A stretch of 64,000 nt of DNA from assembly GCA_050294475.1 (NCBI GenBank), contig JBNKOE010000001.1, positions 62,001 to 126,000 on the forward strand. Direction: 5' to 3'. Made by a program: the position numbers and the translations under genes. This document shows, piece after piece, positions 16,572 through 26,176 of the stretch (position 1 is its first letter; each line of letters opens with the position of its first letter). The notes below the pieces were generated by a model. That model had not been told where the DNA came from and ran no database searches. It was given only the letters and a program-made list of their open reading frames with translations. Source of the stretch: Thalassobellus sp050294475 (GTDB lineage Bacteria; Bacteroidota; Bacteroidia; Flavobacteriales; Flavobacteriaceae).

Positions 16572-17015
16572 TTATTTTGTAGACTTTAATTCTTTATAAC
16601 GTATTACATGAGATAATACTATTTGAGTTTTAGTTTCGCCATAAACAATAAGTTGATCTATAAAAGATTCTAAATGTTTTTGATTTCTTAAAACCACCTC
16701 CATAACAATATTTTCATTTCCAGTTATTCTATAACAATTTAACACTTCATCATAGGTTTTTACTTTATCTAAAAAAGGCTTTAATTTTCCAATAAAAGCG
16801 CGTAAAGTAATAATGGCTTTTAATTGATAACCCATATCTAGTGGAGATACAATAGTTTTATATCCTAAAATAATACCAGCATCTTCCATTTTTTTTATAC
16901 GTTCTGAAACCGCAGGCGAACTAATTCCTACTTGCCTACCAATTTCGGCGTTAGATTGTCTTGCATTTTGCTGTAAACACCTTAAAATCTTCCAATTAAG
17001 TGCATCTAAATTCAT
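16572..17015 (-). CDS. Lrp/AsnC family transcriptional regulator
   Basis: A 147-aa regulator with an N-terminal winged helix-turn-helix (NAEIGRQVGISSPAVSERIKKME, about residues 22-44) and a C-terminal RAM ligand-binding domain (about 65-140, ITLRAFIGKL and CYRITGNENIVMEV). The family senses amino acids and forms octamers. Convergent with the VOC gene and divergent from the 131-aa helical protein. Confidence 0.92.
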   Translation of the reverse strand: MNLDALNWKILRCLQQNARQSNAEIGRQVGISSPAVSERIKKMEDAGIILGYKTIVSPLDMGYQLKAIITLRAFIGKLKPFLDKVKTYDEVLNCYRITGNENIVMEVVLRNQKHLESFIDQLIVYGETKTQIVLSHVIRYKELKSTK

Positions 17016-17138
17016 TTAAAAGAAATTTAACTATAAAAAGTTAATAATTAAAGTAAATATACAACTTTACTTTAAATTCTAAAGACGAATATCAATTCTA
17101 GTGAGTAATTTTGATAAAAATGCTAAGAAAGAGTAGAA

Positions 17139-17534
17139 ATGTTATCTAATACCCCACTAAACCTATCGGAATTACCGATTTATAAAAAAGCTCAAGAGAT
17201 TTTTGTGTTATCGCAAAATATTTCGTTGTACTTAAATCATGATTTATCTGAGCTCAAAGAAGATGGTTCAGAAGACATTAATATTTATTTTTCTGGAGAT
17301 ATTGTACAACAATCGGTATCATTAGCACCAGAAATTGAAAATGCAGAATTAGAACGTTTTTCTGAAAGAAAACATAAACATGTTGCTTCTCTAAAGCGTC
17401 TTACAAATATGTTATATAAAAATTCATATAGATTAGAACGCTCAAATAGTAATGGTAAAGATTTTTTACCTATTCTTCGTAGTGAATTAAAAAAGTTTAA
17501 ACAATTACAACGTAGTTGGATGTTAACATTATAA
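17139..17534 (+). CDS. Conserved-looking helical protein, function unknown
   Basis: A 131-aa soluble protein with no signal peptide, predicted largely helical. It opens with LNLSELPIYKKAQEIF and includes long amphipathic stretches (RKHKHVASLKRLTNMLYK, residues about 84-101) and a basic C-terminus (KKFKQLQRSWML). I do not recognise the family. The layout is compatible with a four-helix bundle. It has its own strong terminator and is divergent from the Lrp gene, so it is an independent transcript. Confidence 0.75.
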   Translation: MLSNTPLNLSELPIYKKAQEIFVLSQNISLYLNHDLSELKEDGSEDINIYFSGDIVQQSVSLAPEIENAELERFSERKHKHVASLKRLTNMLYKNSYRLERSNSNGKDFLPILRSELKKFKQLQRSWMLTL

Positions 17535-17535
17535 C

Positions 17536-17570
17536 AAAAAAAACACACCTAATATAGGTGTGTTTTTTTT
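17536..17570. terminator. Strong bidirectional terminator
   Basis: AAACACACCTA pairs with TAGGTGTGTTT with only a 3-nt loop, flanked by A and T runs. Confidence 0.88.
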
Positions 17571-17705
17571 GTTAATGATAGCAATTTAATGTTACTCAAT
17601 TAATAACATTAGACAAATATATTTTTAATAAAAACATGTTACTTAAAAAAGTATAAACAAAATTGACATAAATCAATTCTATATTAAATTCTTGTAAAAT
17701 TTAAT

Positions 17706-18284
17706 CTATAGTATTCTTGAAAGTGTCTCAGGACGTATACTAAGTAAAGATGCTAAATACTTTTTGGGCAAACGCTTTACAACCTCAGGATTAGTAATTT
17801 TAACAAAATATTCATATCTACCTTTAGCTGTTGGAATTCTAGCCATAAAAGAACGATACTCTGAATGAACATAATATTGTTCCATCAAAATTCTATTTAA
17901 ATGAGCCATTTCTTTAAAGTTTTCTAAAGCAAAATGCATATGCTCATAACTTAAACTTTCTGTATAAGTATCTTCTAAACACTCTATATTCTCTAAAGCT
18001 GCTTCATTCTTAAAATAACCAGATATAGAAGTTACTAATTCATTATCTACACTTACCCATGTAGTAATTTCTTTATTGTCATAATTAAAAAATCCACGTA
18101 CCAATCCTTTTCTAATTATAAAAAGTCTATTGCAAACCTCTCCACTTCTTACAATAAAATCGCCTTTCTTATATTGCTTATAAACTATAACATTTGAAAA
18201 AAATTTATTAAGAGATTTTGATAACGGATAGACAGAATTAAGTAAAGCAATACTATAAATGTTGTTATATTTAGTAGTAGGCAT
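17706..18284 (-). CDS. Crp/Fnr family transcriptional regulator
   Basis: A 192-aa regulator. The cyclic-nucleotide-binding beta barrel spans about residues 30-115 (KGDFIVRSGEVCNRLFIIRKG). The long helix with FKEMAHLNRILMEQYY follows, then a compact C-terminal helix-turn-helix (YLASLLSIRPETLSRIL) that ends the protein. The usual RxxRG ribose-phosphate cassette of cAMP binders is not evident, so the ligand may differ or be absent, as for many Bacteroidetes relatives. A TATATTTG promoter box lies 21 bp upstream. Confidence 0.88.
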   Translation of the reverse strand: MPTTKYNNIYSIALLNSVYPLSKSLNKFFSNVIVYKQYKKGDFIVRSGEVCNRLFIIRKGLVRGFFNYDNKEITTWVSVDNELVTSISGYFKNEAALENIECLEDTYTESLSYEHMHFALENFKEMAHLNRILMEQYYVHSEYRSFMARIPTAKGRYEYFVKITNPEVVKRLPKKYLASLLSIRPETLSRIL

Positions 18285-18304
18285 ATATTTTTTTTTATAA
18301 AAGT

Positions 18305-18312
18305 CAAATATA
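18305..18312 (-). promoter_or_regulatory. -7 box for the Crp-family gene
   Basis: On the minus strand TATATTTG matches TAnnTTTG, 21 bp from the ATG at 18284. Confidence 0.55.
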
Positions 18313-18765
18313 TAATTTAAGTAGATAAATTAATGTAATTGAGTCGTTTATTATATAAAATATCTCAATATAAGCTTACATTAATATATTTATTTAAAAT
18401 TATTTTAGGTTTACTATGTTTTCACGCTTAACCATTTCAAAATATTGGTTACTTGTAATATTTTAAAATTGACATTTTTTTTATTATATAAATATAACTT
18501 AAAACCAGAATTACTAGATGTTGTCGTAAACTTACATTTTTTAATATTTAAAAACCCCGTGCCTTTTTGGTTATAATTTATTAAATTCAAAGGACGATTG
18601 GTAGACTAAAAACTCTCATTAAACAGGTTTACAACTCCTGTTACATAAACATTTGAGAACGTAATCGATAAAACAAACAAGAATACAATTATATTTTTCT
18701 TAACTTAATTAAAGTTTTATCTGCTTAATTAAAAATAAATATTTTGATTCAGCATTAAAAACAAC
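18313..18765. other. AT-rich spacer, nothing identified
   Basis: About 450 bp between icmF and the Crp-family gene. I see no open frame of note, no strong hairpin and no RNA gene. A clear terminator for icmF was not found. Confidence 0.5.
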
Positions 18766-21700
18766 TTACATATTTCTACGATACTGTCCTCCTACTTCAA
18801 ACAACGCCGTTGTAATTTGACCTAAAGAACATACTTTACAAACATCCATTAGGACTTTAAAAATGTTTTCGTTGTTAATAGCTTTTCTTTGAAGTTCTTT
18901 TAACAATGAATTTGTTTCATTCGCTTTGTGAAGATTTTCTAAAGTTTTAATTTGAAGTTGTTTTTCTTCTTCTGTAGCTCTAATAACTTCAGTAGGAATA
19001 ACAGTTGGAGAACCTTTACTACTTAAAAAGGTATTCACACCTATTATTGGAAACTTACCGTTATGTTTTAATGTTTCATAATACAAACTCTCCTCCTGAA
19101 TTTTAGAACGTTGGTACATAGTTTCCATAGCTCCAAGAACCCCGCCTCGATCTGTTATTCTATCAAACTCTAAAAGCACAGCTTCTTCTACCAAATCTGT
19201 TAACTCTTCAATAATGAAAGAACCTTGTATTGGATTTTCATTTTTAGCTAAGCCCAATTCTTTATTAATAATCAGTTGAATAGCCATGGCACGACGCACA
19301 GATGCTTCAGTTGGTGTAGTAATAGCTTCATCGTAAGCATTTGTATGTAATGAATTGCAATTATCATAAATAGCATACAATGCTTGAAGCGAAGTACGAA
19401 TATCATTAAAATCAATTTCTTGAGCGTGCAAACTACGACCTGACGTTTGAATATGATATTTAAGCATTTGCGCTCTAGCATCAGCACCATATTTATATTT
19501 CATGGCTTTTGCCCATATTTTTCGAGCTACACGACCAATAACTGCGTATTCTGGATCGATTCCATTTGAAAAGAAAAAAGACAAGTTCGGACCAAACTTA
19601 TTAATATCCATACCTCGGCTTAAATAATACTCAACATAGGTAAATCCGTTAGATAAAGTTAACGCTAATTGTGTTATAGGATTAGCACCTGCTTCAGCAA
19701 TATGATATCCAGAAATAGAAACCGAATAAAAATTACGCACATTATTCTCAATAAAATATTCTTGAACATCACCCATTAAACGCAAGGCAAATTCTGTTGA
19801 AAAAATACAGGTGTTTTGTGCTTGATCTTCTTTTAAAATATCGGCTTGAACGGTACCACGAACTTGTGTAATCGTTTTAACTTTAATGGCTTCATAAACT
19901 GCTTTTGGTAAGACTTGATCTCCTGTTACACCAAGTAACATTAATCCCAAACCATTATTACCTTCTGGTAATTCACCATGGTATTTCGGACGTTCTTTTC
20001 CTTTATAAATTTCAGCAATTTTTGCTTCTACGTCAGCTTCTAAGCCATGTTCTTTTATATAAATCTCACATTGTTGGTCGATAGCTGCATTCATAAAAAA
20101 GGCTAACAACATAGGAGCTGGTCCGTTTATTGTCATACTAACCGATGTCATAACATCGGCTAAATTAAAACCAGAATATAGTTTTTTAGCATCGTCTAAA
20201 CAACAAATAGAAACGCCAGCATTTCCTATTTTACCATAAATATCTGGTCGTAAATTAGGGTCGTTTCCATATAAAGTTACGCTATCAAAAGCTGTAGATA
20301 ATCGTTTTGCAGGTAAGCCAGCACTCACATAATGAAATCGCTTATTGGTTCGTTCGGGTCCGCCTTCGCCCGCAAACATTCTTGCAGGATCTTCACCTGT
20401 TCGCTTAAATGGATATAATCCTGAAGTATAAGGAAACTCACCAGGTACATTTTCTTGTAAACACCATTTTAAAATATCGCCCCAAGCTTGGTATTTTGGT
20501 AAAGCAACCTTAGGTATTTGGCTGTGTGATAAGGATTCGGTATGAGTTTCTATTTTAATTTCTTTATCGCGAACTTTAAAAGAATAAATAGGTTGCTTAT
20601 ATGTATTTACTTTGTCTTCCCAACCAGTAATAACTTCCCAATTATAAGGATCTAAATTTAGCTTAACCCGATTGAATTCTTTTATTAAAAGATTTAAAAA
20701 TTCTTTATCTGTTTCATTCTTAGCTTGGAGAATAATTTTTTCTTCCTCTAATCCAAACTTACTTAAATGAGATTTCTCATTATCGTTTGAAATGACAGCT
20801 ACAGAGCAGATTGTTTTATAAATACCATAAAGTTTTTGTGCTACTTCAACTTGCTCATTTGCTTTTTTATCGTAAGCTCTATTATTTTCAGCAATTTCAG
20901 ATAAATATCGTGTTCTTGAAGGCGGAATAATAAATATTTTCTCGCTCATTTCATCTGAAATATGAAAGGTAGATTTTAAATCGGCATCCGTTTTCTCAAC
21001 CAACTTATTCATAATAGCTTTATAAAGCGTATTCATTCCTGGGTCGTTAAATTGAGAAGCAATGGTTCCAAATACTGGTAAATCATCTTGTGGGGTATCC
21101 CAAAGATTATTGTTACGCATGTATTGTTTCTTTACATCTCGCAAAGCATCTAGTGAACCTCGCTTATCAAACTTATTAATAGCAACCAAATCGGCAAAAT
21201 CAAGCATATCAATTTTTTCCAACTGTGTAGCTGCTCCAAACTCTGGCGTCATGACATAAAGTGATACATCACTATGTTCTATAATTTCGGTATCCGATTG
21301 ACCAATACCTGAAGTTTCTAAAATAATTAAATCATACTCTGCTGCTTTTAGTACTTCAACTGCTTCATTAACATGTTTTGATAACGCTAAATTAGATTGT
21401 CGTGTTGCCAAACTACGCATATAAACCCGCGAATTATTAATAGCATTCATACGAATACGATCACCTAAAAGCGCACCACCTGTTTTACGTTTTGAAGGAT
21501 CGACAGAAATAATACCAACCGTTTTTTCTGGAAAATCAATTAAAAAACGACGTACTAACTCATCAACCAAACTTGACTTTCCTGCGCCTCCCGTTCCTGT
21601 AATTCCTAGAACAGGCGGCGTTTTAGAATTGTTATTTTTTATATGAATTTTATCAAGAATTTCTTTTACTACTTCGGGAAAGTTTTCTGCAGAAGAAATA

Positions 21701-22206
21701 ACGCGAGCTATCGCTTTAAATTCTTTCTTAGCTAGATTACCTATTTCATTATTTAAAACATCTCCAATGGCAAAATCTGATTGTTTTACCAAATCATTAA
21801 TCATTCCTTGAAGTCCCATTTCTCTTCCATCATCAGGCGAATAAATACGAGTAATGCCATAATTCATCAATTCTTTAATCTCGGAAGGCAAAATAACACC
21901 ACCGCCACCACCAAAAATCTTGATATGTCCAGAATCTTTTTCTTGTAATAAATCATACATGTATTTAAAGTACTCGTTATGTCCACCTTGATACGATGTT
22001 AAACAAATAGCATTAACATCTTCTTGAATGGCCGTATTAACAACCTCTTCAACACTTCTATCATGTCCTAAATGAATTACCTCTACACCTGTAGCTTGAA
22101 TAATTCGACGCATTATATTTATAGACGCATCATGTCCATCAAATAATGAGGCTGCTGTTACAATACGAACTTTATTAATTGGTTTATATGGTGCTACTTG
22201 TATCAT
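18766..22206 (-). CDS. icmF: Fused isobutyryl-CoA mutase / G-protein chaperone (IcmF)
   Basis: A 1146-aa B12-dependent carbon-skeleton mutase interconverting isobutyryl-CoA and n-butyryl-CoA (some members also act on pivalyl- and isovaleryl-CoA). The order diagnostic of IcmF is visible. A cobalamin-binding domain comes first (DGHDASINIM at residues 19-28, lower-axial His21). A MeaB-like GTPase is inserted in the middle (Walker A GTGGAGKSS near 203, NKFDKRG near 343), and the TIM-barrel mutase domain occupies about 560-1140 (RMFAGEGGPERTNKRFHY). It is monocistronic. With nrdJ nearby, the cell needs adenosylcobalamin, yet no B12 synthesis gene is in the window. Confidence 0.93.
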   Translation of the reverse strand: MIQVAPYKPINKVRIVTAASLFDGHDASINIMRRIIQATGVEVIHLGHDRSVEEVVNTAIQEDVNAICLTSYQGGHNEYFKYMYDLLQEKDSGHIKIFGGGGGVILPSEIKELMNYGITRIYSPDDGREMGLQGMINDLVKQSDFAIGDVLNNEIGNLAKKEFKAIARVISSAENFPEVVKEILDKIHIKNNNSKTPPVLGITGTGGAGKSSLVDELVRRFLIDFPEKTVGIISVDPSKRKTGGALLGDRIRMNAINNSRVYMRSLATRQSNLALSKHVNEAVEVLKAAEYDLIILETSGIGQSDTEIIEHSDVSLYVMTPEFGAATQLEKIDMLDFADLVAINKFDKRGSLDALRDVKKQYMRNNNLWDTPQDDLPVFGTIASQFNDPGMNTLYKAIMNKLVEKTDADLKSTFHISDEMSEKIFIIPPSRTRYLSEIAENNRAYDKKANEQVEVAQKLYGIYKTICSVAVISNDNEKSHLSKFGLEEEKIILQAKNETDKEFLNLLIKEFNRVKLNLDPYNWEVITGWEDKVNTYKQPIYSFKVRDKEIKIETHTESLSHSQIPKVALPKYQAWGDILKWCLQENVPGEFPYTSGLYPFKRTGEDPARMFAGEGGPERTNKRFHYVSAGLPAKRLSTAFDSVTLYGNDPNLRPDIYGKIGNAGVSICCLDDAKKLYSGFNLADVMTSVSMTINGPAPMLLAFFMNAAIDQQCEIYIKEHGLEADVEAKIAEIYKGKERPKYHGELPEGNNGLGLMLLGVTGDQVLPKAVYEAIKVKTITQVRGTVQADILKEDQAQNTCIFSTEFALRLMGDVQEYFIENNVRNFYSVSISGYHIAEAGANPITQLALTLSNGFTYVEYYLSRGMDINKFGPNLSFFFSNGIDPEYAVIGRVARKIWAKAMKYKYGADARAQMLKYHIQTSGRSLHAQEIDFNDIRTSLQALYAIYDNCNSLHTNAYDEAITTPTEASVRRAMAIQLIINKELGLAKNENPIQGSFIIEELTDLVEEAVLLEFDRITDRGGVLGAMETMYQRSKIQEESLYYETLKHNGKFPIIGVNTFLSSKGSPTVIPTEVIRATEEEKQLQIKTLENLHKANETNSLLKELQRKAINNENIFKVLMDVCKVCSLGQITTALFEVGGQYRRNM

Positions 22207-22353
22207 TCTTAAAAAAACTTATTTATATCGTTGCTAATTTAAGGAATATTCAAAAAATCTAGCTATTTTTAAGAGATTATCTAAAATCATAACCTCAACC
22301 TGTATACTGTTAATTTTTAAAGTATTTTTAACCCCTAATTTGAATTTAGAATA

Positions 22354-23208
22354 ATGAACAAAATCACCATTTTAATTCACTGTAACGATTTATCTGGCAT
22401 TGTAGCATCTGTAACTAACTTTATTGCAGAAAAACAAGGAAACATTATATACTTAGACCAACACGTAGATAGAGAACAAAATATTTTCTTTATGCGTCTA
22501 GAAAGTGAATTTACTGAAACTAATTTCTCAACTGACAATTTTAAAATAGATTTTAAAGAAACTTTAGCCGATAAATTTGAAATGAAATGGCGTATTTATT
22601 CTTCTGAAAAGAAACCTAAAATGGCACTGTTTGTTTCTAAATACGACCATTGCTTATACGATTTATTAGGGCGTTATAACTCTGGAGAACTAAACTTAGA
22701 AATTCCTTTTATAATTAGTAACCATAACGATTTAAAACCTATTGCCGATAATTTTAAAATTCCTTTTTATCATATCCCAGTTACAAAAGACACCAAAGCT
22801 GAAGCAGAAGATAAACAATTACAATTATTAGAATCTCATAACATAGATTTTATTGTTCTAGCGCGCTATATGCAAATTGTGTCAGGCAAACTAATAAATA
22901 AATATCCTAATAAAATAATTAATATACATCACTCCTTTTTACCAGCATTTGTAGGTGCAAAACCCTATCATTCAGCTTACAAAAGAGGTGTGAAAATTAT
23001 TGGAGCAACGAGTCATTATGTTACTGAAGAACTTGATGCTGGACCTATTATAGAACAAGATGTTGCGCACGTTTCGCACACCTATACTATTGATGCATTA
23101 ATAGCAAAAGGTCGTGATTTAGAAAAGATTGTTTTAGCAAATGCTATTAAACTTCATGCCAATAGAAAAGTAATGGTTTTTAATAATAAAACAGTTATTT
23201 TTTCATAA
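22354..23208 (+). CDS. purU: Formyltetrahydrofolate deformylase
   Basis: A 284-aa PurU that hydrolyses 10-formyl-THF to THF and formate, balancing one-carbon units and supplying formate for purine synthesis. It has an N-terminal ACT domain (residues 3-80, ILIHCNDLSGIVASV) and a C-terminal formyltransferase fold. Catalytic-site stretches are NIHHSFLPAFVGAKPYH (about 190-206) and the Asp in ELDAGPIIEQD near 229. Length and order are typical. Monocistronic. Confidence 0.94.
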   Translation: MNKITILIHCNDLSGIVASVTNFIAEKQGNIIYLDQHVDREQNIFFMRLESEFTETNFSTDNFKIDFKETLADKFEMKWRIYSSEKKPKMALFVSKYDHCLYDLLGRYNSGELNLEIPFIISNHNDLKPIADNFKIPFYHIPVTKDTKAEAEDKQLQLLESHNIDFIVLARYMQIVSGKLINKYPNKIINIHHSFLPAFVGAKPYHSAYKRGVKIIGATSHYVTEELDAGPIIEQDVAHVSHTYTIDALIAKGRDLEKIVLANAIKLHANRKVMVFNNKTVIFS

Positions 23209-23290
23209 ACCAATTCATCATTAAAATAGTGACCTACCATATTTATAAGGGTCTAAAATATTATATTTACTAAAATTAAAACCCAAAATC

Positions 23291-23998
23291 ATGATTCGTA
23301 AACTTTTAGCAATTCTTTTAATTTTTAATCTTACTGCCTGTGCAGAACTTCAACAAGTAGTCAATCAATTACCCCAAAGCACAGGAACTATTGGTAATGC
23401 CGACATTGCTGCTGGTTTAAGACAAGCCTTAGATTTAGGAATAGATAAACAAGTAAGTAAACTTACCCAAACCGATGGTTTTTTTAAAAATGATTTAGTT
23501 AAAATTCTATTACCTGAAGAATTACAAAAAGTAGATAAAGCCCTTAGAGATGTTGGTTTAAGCAATTTAGCTGATGAAGGTTTAAAAGTACTTAATAGAG
23601 CTGCCGAAGATGCTGTTAAAGAAGCAACACCTATATTTGTTGATGCTGTAAAAGGTATTACGTTTGCTGATGCTAAGAATATTTTACTTGGCAATAATGA
23701 TGCAGCTACTCAATATCTAACATCTAAAACACAAACAGCTCTTTATGATAAATTTAATCCTGTTATTAAAAATTCTTTTAGTAAAGTTGGTGCCGATAAA
23801 ATTTGGAGTAACTTAATAAATAAATACAATGCTATCCCTTTTACAAATAATGTAAACCCAGATTTAACAGATTATGTTACTGGAGAAGCTTTAAAAGGTG
23901 TTTATACTATGATAGCTGTTGAAGAAAAAGAAATACGCACAAAACTATCTTCACGAACTACTGATTTATTAAAAAAAGTGTTTGCTTTGCAAGATTAA
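23291..23998 (+). CDS. DUF4197 domain lipoprotein
   Basis: A 235-aa protein beginning with a lipoprotein signal peptide (lipobox LTAC, Cys17). The body matches DUF4197: DIAAGLRQALDLGIDKQV near residue 39, LLPEELQKVDKALRDVGL near 77, and VTGEALKGVYTMIAVEE near 198. It is helical throughout and likely periplasmic. No role is known for the family. It is followed by a strong terminator. Confidence 0.9.
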   Translation: MIRKLLAILLIFNLTACAELQQVVNQLPQSTGTIGNADIAAGLRQALDLGIDKQVSKLTQTDGFFKNDLVKILLPEELQKVDKALRDVGLSNLADEGLKVLNRAAEDAVKEATPIFVDAVKGITFADAKNILLGNNDAATQYLTSKTQTALYDKFNPVIKNSFSKVGADKIWSNLINKYNAIPFTNNVNPDLTDYVTGEALKGVYTMIAVEEKEIRTKLSSRTTDLLKKVFALQD

Positions 23999-24021
23999 AC
24001 ACTAAAATATATTATTCTAAT

Positions 24022-24057
24022 TAATCCGATAGTTTTTTAATTATCGGATTTTTTTTA
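24022..24057 (+). terminator. Terminator of the DUF4197 gene
   Basis: AATCCGATA pairs with TATCGGATT around a T-rich 10-nt loop, followed by T8. Confidence 0.85.
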
Positions 24058-24104
24058 TTTCTGAATAAATATCGTATATTTAAATACCTGTTTTTCAGTC
24101 CATA

Positions 24105-24299
24105 ATGAACAGAAACGAGATCATAAAAAAGAATCAAGACAAACTCAACGCACGTTACAAAGAACTTGTTGAGCAAGCTTATAATTTTAGACAAACAGAT
24201 TCTGCGCTAAGTGATATCTCTGAATACAAAGCCATAAAACTTCTTAATAAACTTAATAGGTTAAAATACCTGTATAGAGAACAACAAATGATTGTTTAA
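24105..24299 (+). CDS. Small helical protein, unknown function
   Basis: A 64-aa highly charged protein beginning MNRNEIIKKNQDKLNARYKE and ending YREQQMIV. It is predicted to be a helical hairpin. No domain is recognised. It sits between two terminator-flanked genes. Codon use is like its neighbours, which supports a real gene. Confidence 0.6.
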   Translation: MNRNEIIKKNQDKLNARYKELVEQAYNFRQTDSALSDISEYKAIKLLNKLNRLKYLYREQQMIV

Positions 24300-24376
24300 A
24301 ATTATTTATCATTTCTTTAACTTTTTTCTTACATCCAAAACTTATAAAACTACGTACTTTATAAAAAAAAGAACTT

Positions 24377-24523
24377 ATGAGTACACATTTTTGTAAAGTT
24401 GGAAAAATTAAGCCTAACGTAAAAAAGCTAATTAGCCTAAAAGAACTTGAAAATACTATTGCAAACTTTGTTGAAGACGTTAGTAAAGTTGACTATTGTG
24501 AAGATTTAAACGCAACTGCTTAA
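24377..24523 (+). CDS. Possible 48-aa protein overlapping the next gene tail-to-tail
   Basis: The frame reads MSTHFCKVGKIKPNVKKL and ends DYCEDLNATA. Its last 44 bases overlap the 3' end of the opposing substrate-binding-protein gene. The two Cys residues and plausible codon use argue for it; the overlap and lack of a promoter box argue against it. Confidence 0.35.
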   Translation: MSTHFCKVGKIKPNVKKLISLKELENTIANFVEDVSKVDYCEDLNATA

Positions 24524-25289
24524 AATAACTAAAAGCTTTTAATAACCGAGAGCCATACCAAGAAAACATTTCTCCATCAGCTAAAATAATTTTAGCTTGA
24601 GGATAGTTTTCTCTAAACACATTCTTATGCTTTTCTTTAAACGGAAAGGGCTCACTAGATAAAAAAACAACTTGTACTGTTTTGTTAATATGCTCTTTAT
24701 CAAGATTAACTTCTGGATAACGTTCGTTCACTTCATAAACATTTTCAAACTTATTAAGCTTGAGTAAATAATTTATAAAGGTGTTACTTCCTGCTACCAT
24801 ATAAGGCTTTTTCCAAATAAAATAAGCGGTTTTTAATGTCGGTTTATTTCTAATAAAAACCTTGAAGTCTTCAACCTCTACATTAATTTTCGTTATTAAC
24901 TCTTCTGCTTCTTTATTTCTATCAAATATAGCTCCGTATTGTTTTATTAATTCCGAACTATCTTCTATCGAATACACATCAGAGATATGCACATGACAAA
25001 TTAACTCGCAAGCCTCTACAATCTCTTTAGTATTTTCTTCTTTATTACAAAGAATAATATCTGGAGATAATGATTTAATCTTTTCTAAATCAATTTGTTT
25101 TGTACCCCCAACAACAGCTACATCTTTTTTAATATCATGCGGATGCACGCAGAACTTAGTAACACCAACCAAAGTTGATTTCAAACCTAAATCGCAAAGC
25201 AATTCTGTTTGACTAGGAACTAAAGAAATAATGCGTTTAGGAGTTTCTTTTAAATGAATGACTCTATTGAGTTGATCTTGTAGTTTCAT
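24480..25289 (-). CDS. Cytosolic-type ABC substrate-binding-like protein (BtuF/TroA fold)
   Basis: A 269-aa member of the helical-backbone metal/cobalamin receptor superfamily (PERIIS-like start PKRIISLVPSQTELLCDLGL at residues 17-36, then SPDIILCNKEENTKE). No signal peptide or lipobox is present, unlike true transport receptors, so it probably stays in the cytoplasm or is not part of a transporter. BtuF homology hints at corrinoid or haem-like ligands, which is suggestive next to two B12 enzymes but not proof. It lies 33 bp downstream of pyrF in the same direction. Confidence 0.82.
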   Translation of the reverse strand: MKLQDQLNRVIHLKETPKRIISLVPSQTELLCDLGLKSTLVGVTKFCVHPHDIKKDVAVVGGTKQIDLEKIKSLSPDIILCNKEENTKEIVEACELICHVHISDVYSIEDSSELIKQYGAIFDRNKEAEELITKINVEVEDFKVFIRNKPTLKTAYFIWKKPYMVAGSNTFINYLLKLNKFENVYEVNERYPEVNLDKEHINKTVQVVFLSSEPFPFKEKHKNVFRENYPQAKIILADGEMFSWYGSRLLKAFSYFKQLRLNLHNSQLY

Positions 25290-25322
25290 ATAATCATCGG
25301 GAACTACCAGTATTAACGACTA

Positions 25323-26135
25323 TTAATTTAAAATCAATGCCATTTCTTTTTGAAGTTCTTCCGCCTTATTTGCAGCTTCTAGCGCAAAATCTTCTTTATT
25401 TGAAGCATAGATAATACCTCTTGAAGAATTTATAAGTAATCCAACTTGCTTATTCATTCCAAATTTACAAACGTCTTGCAAATTACCACCTTGAGCGCCA
25501 ACACCTGGGACTAATAAAAAACTATCTGGAATAATTTTACGTATGTCTGCAAAATACTCAGCTTTTGTTGCTCCAACAACATACATTAAGTTTTCTGAAT
25601 TCTTCCAAGTTTTTGATGTTTCTAAAACTTGCTTGTATAACTCTTTTCCATCAACAGTTTTTGTTTGAAAATCGAATGCACCTGTATTAGATGTTAATGC
25701 TAACATAATAGTATGCTTATTTTCAAAAGCTAAAAAAGGCTCTACTGAATCTTTCCCCATATATGGCGCAACAGTAACTGAATCAAAGGCTAAATCTTCA
25801 AAGAAAGCTTTGGCATACATGGTACTTGTATTACCAATATCACCTCGTTTTGCATCAGCAATAGTAAAAATTTCTGGATGCTTTTCGTTTAAATAATTAA
25901 TAGTCTTTTCTAAAGCTTTCCAACCTTTTAAACCATAAGCTTCATAAAATGCCGTATTAGGTTTATAAGCCACACATAAATGATGTGTTGCATCTATAAT
26001 AGCTTTATTAAAAGCAAAAATAGGATCTTCTTCTTTTAAAAGATGCTGTGGAATTTTATTTAAATCAACATCTAATCCAATACATAAAAAAGATTTCTTT
26101 TTGTTGATTTGCTCTATTAATTGGTTTGTTGTCAC
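25323..26135 (-). CDS. pyrF: Orotidine-5'-phosphate decarboxylase
   Basis: A 270-aa type 2 OMP decarboxylase, the last step of UMP synthesis. The signature DAKRGDIGNTSTMYA (residues about 94-108) contains the catalytic Lys-Asp pair. FLCIGLDVD at the N-terminus and LLVPGVGAQGG near 210 bind the phosphate. It lies 41 bp after prfA, so prfA, pyrF and the BtuF-like gene probably share one transcript. Confidence 0.96.
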   Translation of the reverse strand: MTTNQLIEQINKKKSFLCIGLDVDLNKIPQHLLKEEDPIFAFNKAIIDATHHLCVAYKPNTAFYEAYGLKGWKALEKTINYLNEKHPEIFTIADAKRGDIGNTSTMYAKAFFEDLAFDSVTVAPYMGKDSVEPFLAFENKHTIMLALTSNTGAFDFQTKTVDGKELYKQVLETSKTWKNSENLMYVVGATKAEYFADIRKIIPDSFLLVPGVGAQGGNLQDVCKFGMNKQVGLLINSSRGIIYASNKEDFALEAANKAEELQKEMALILN

Positions 26136-26176
26136 TATAATGTGTTTTAAAATTCCTGAATTCTCAGGAATAATAA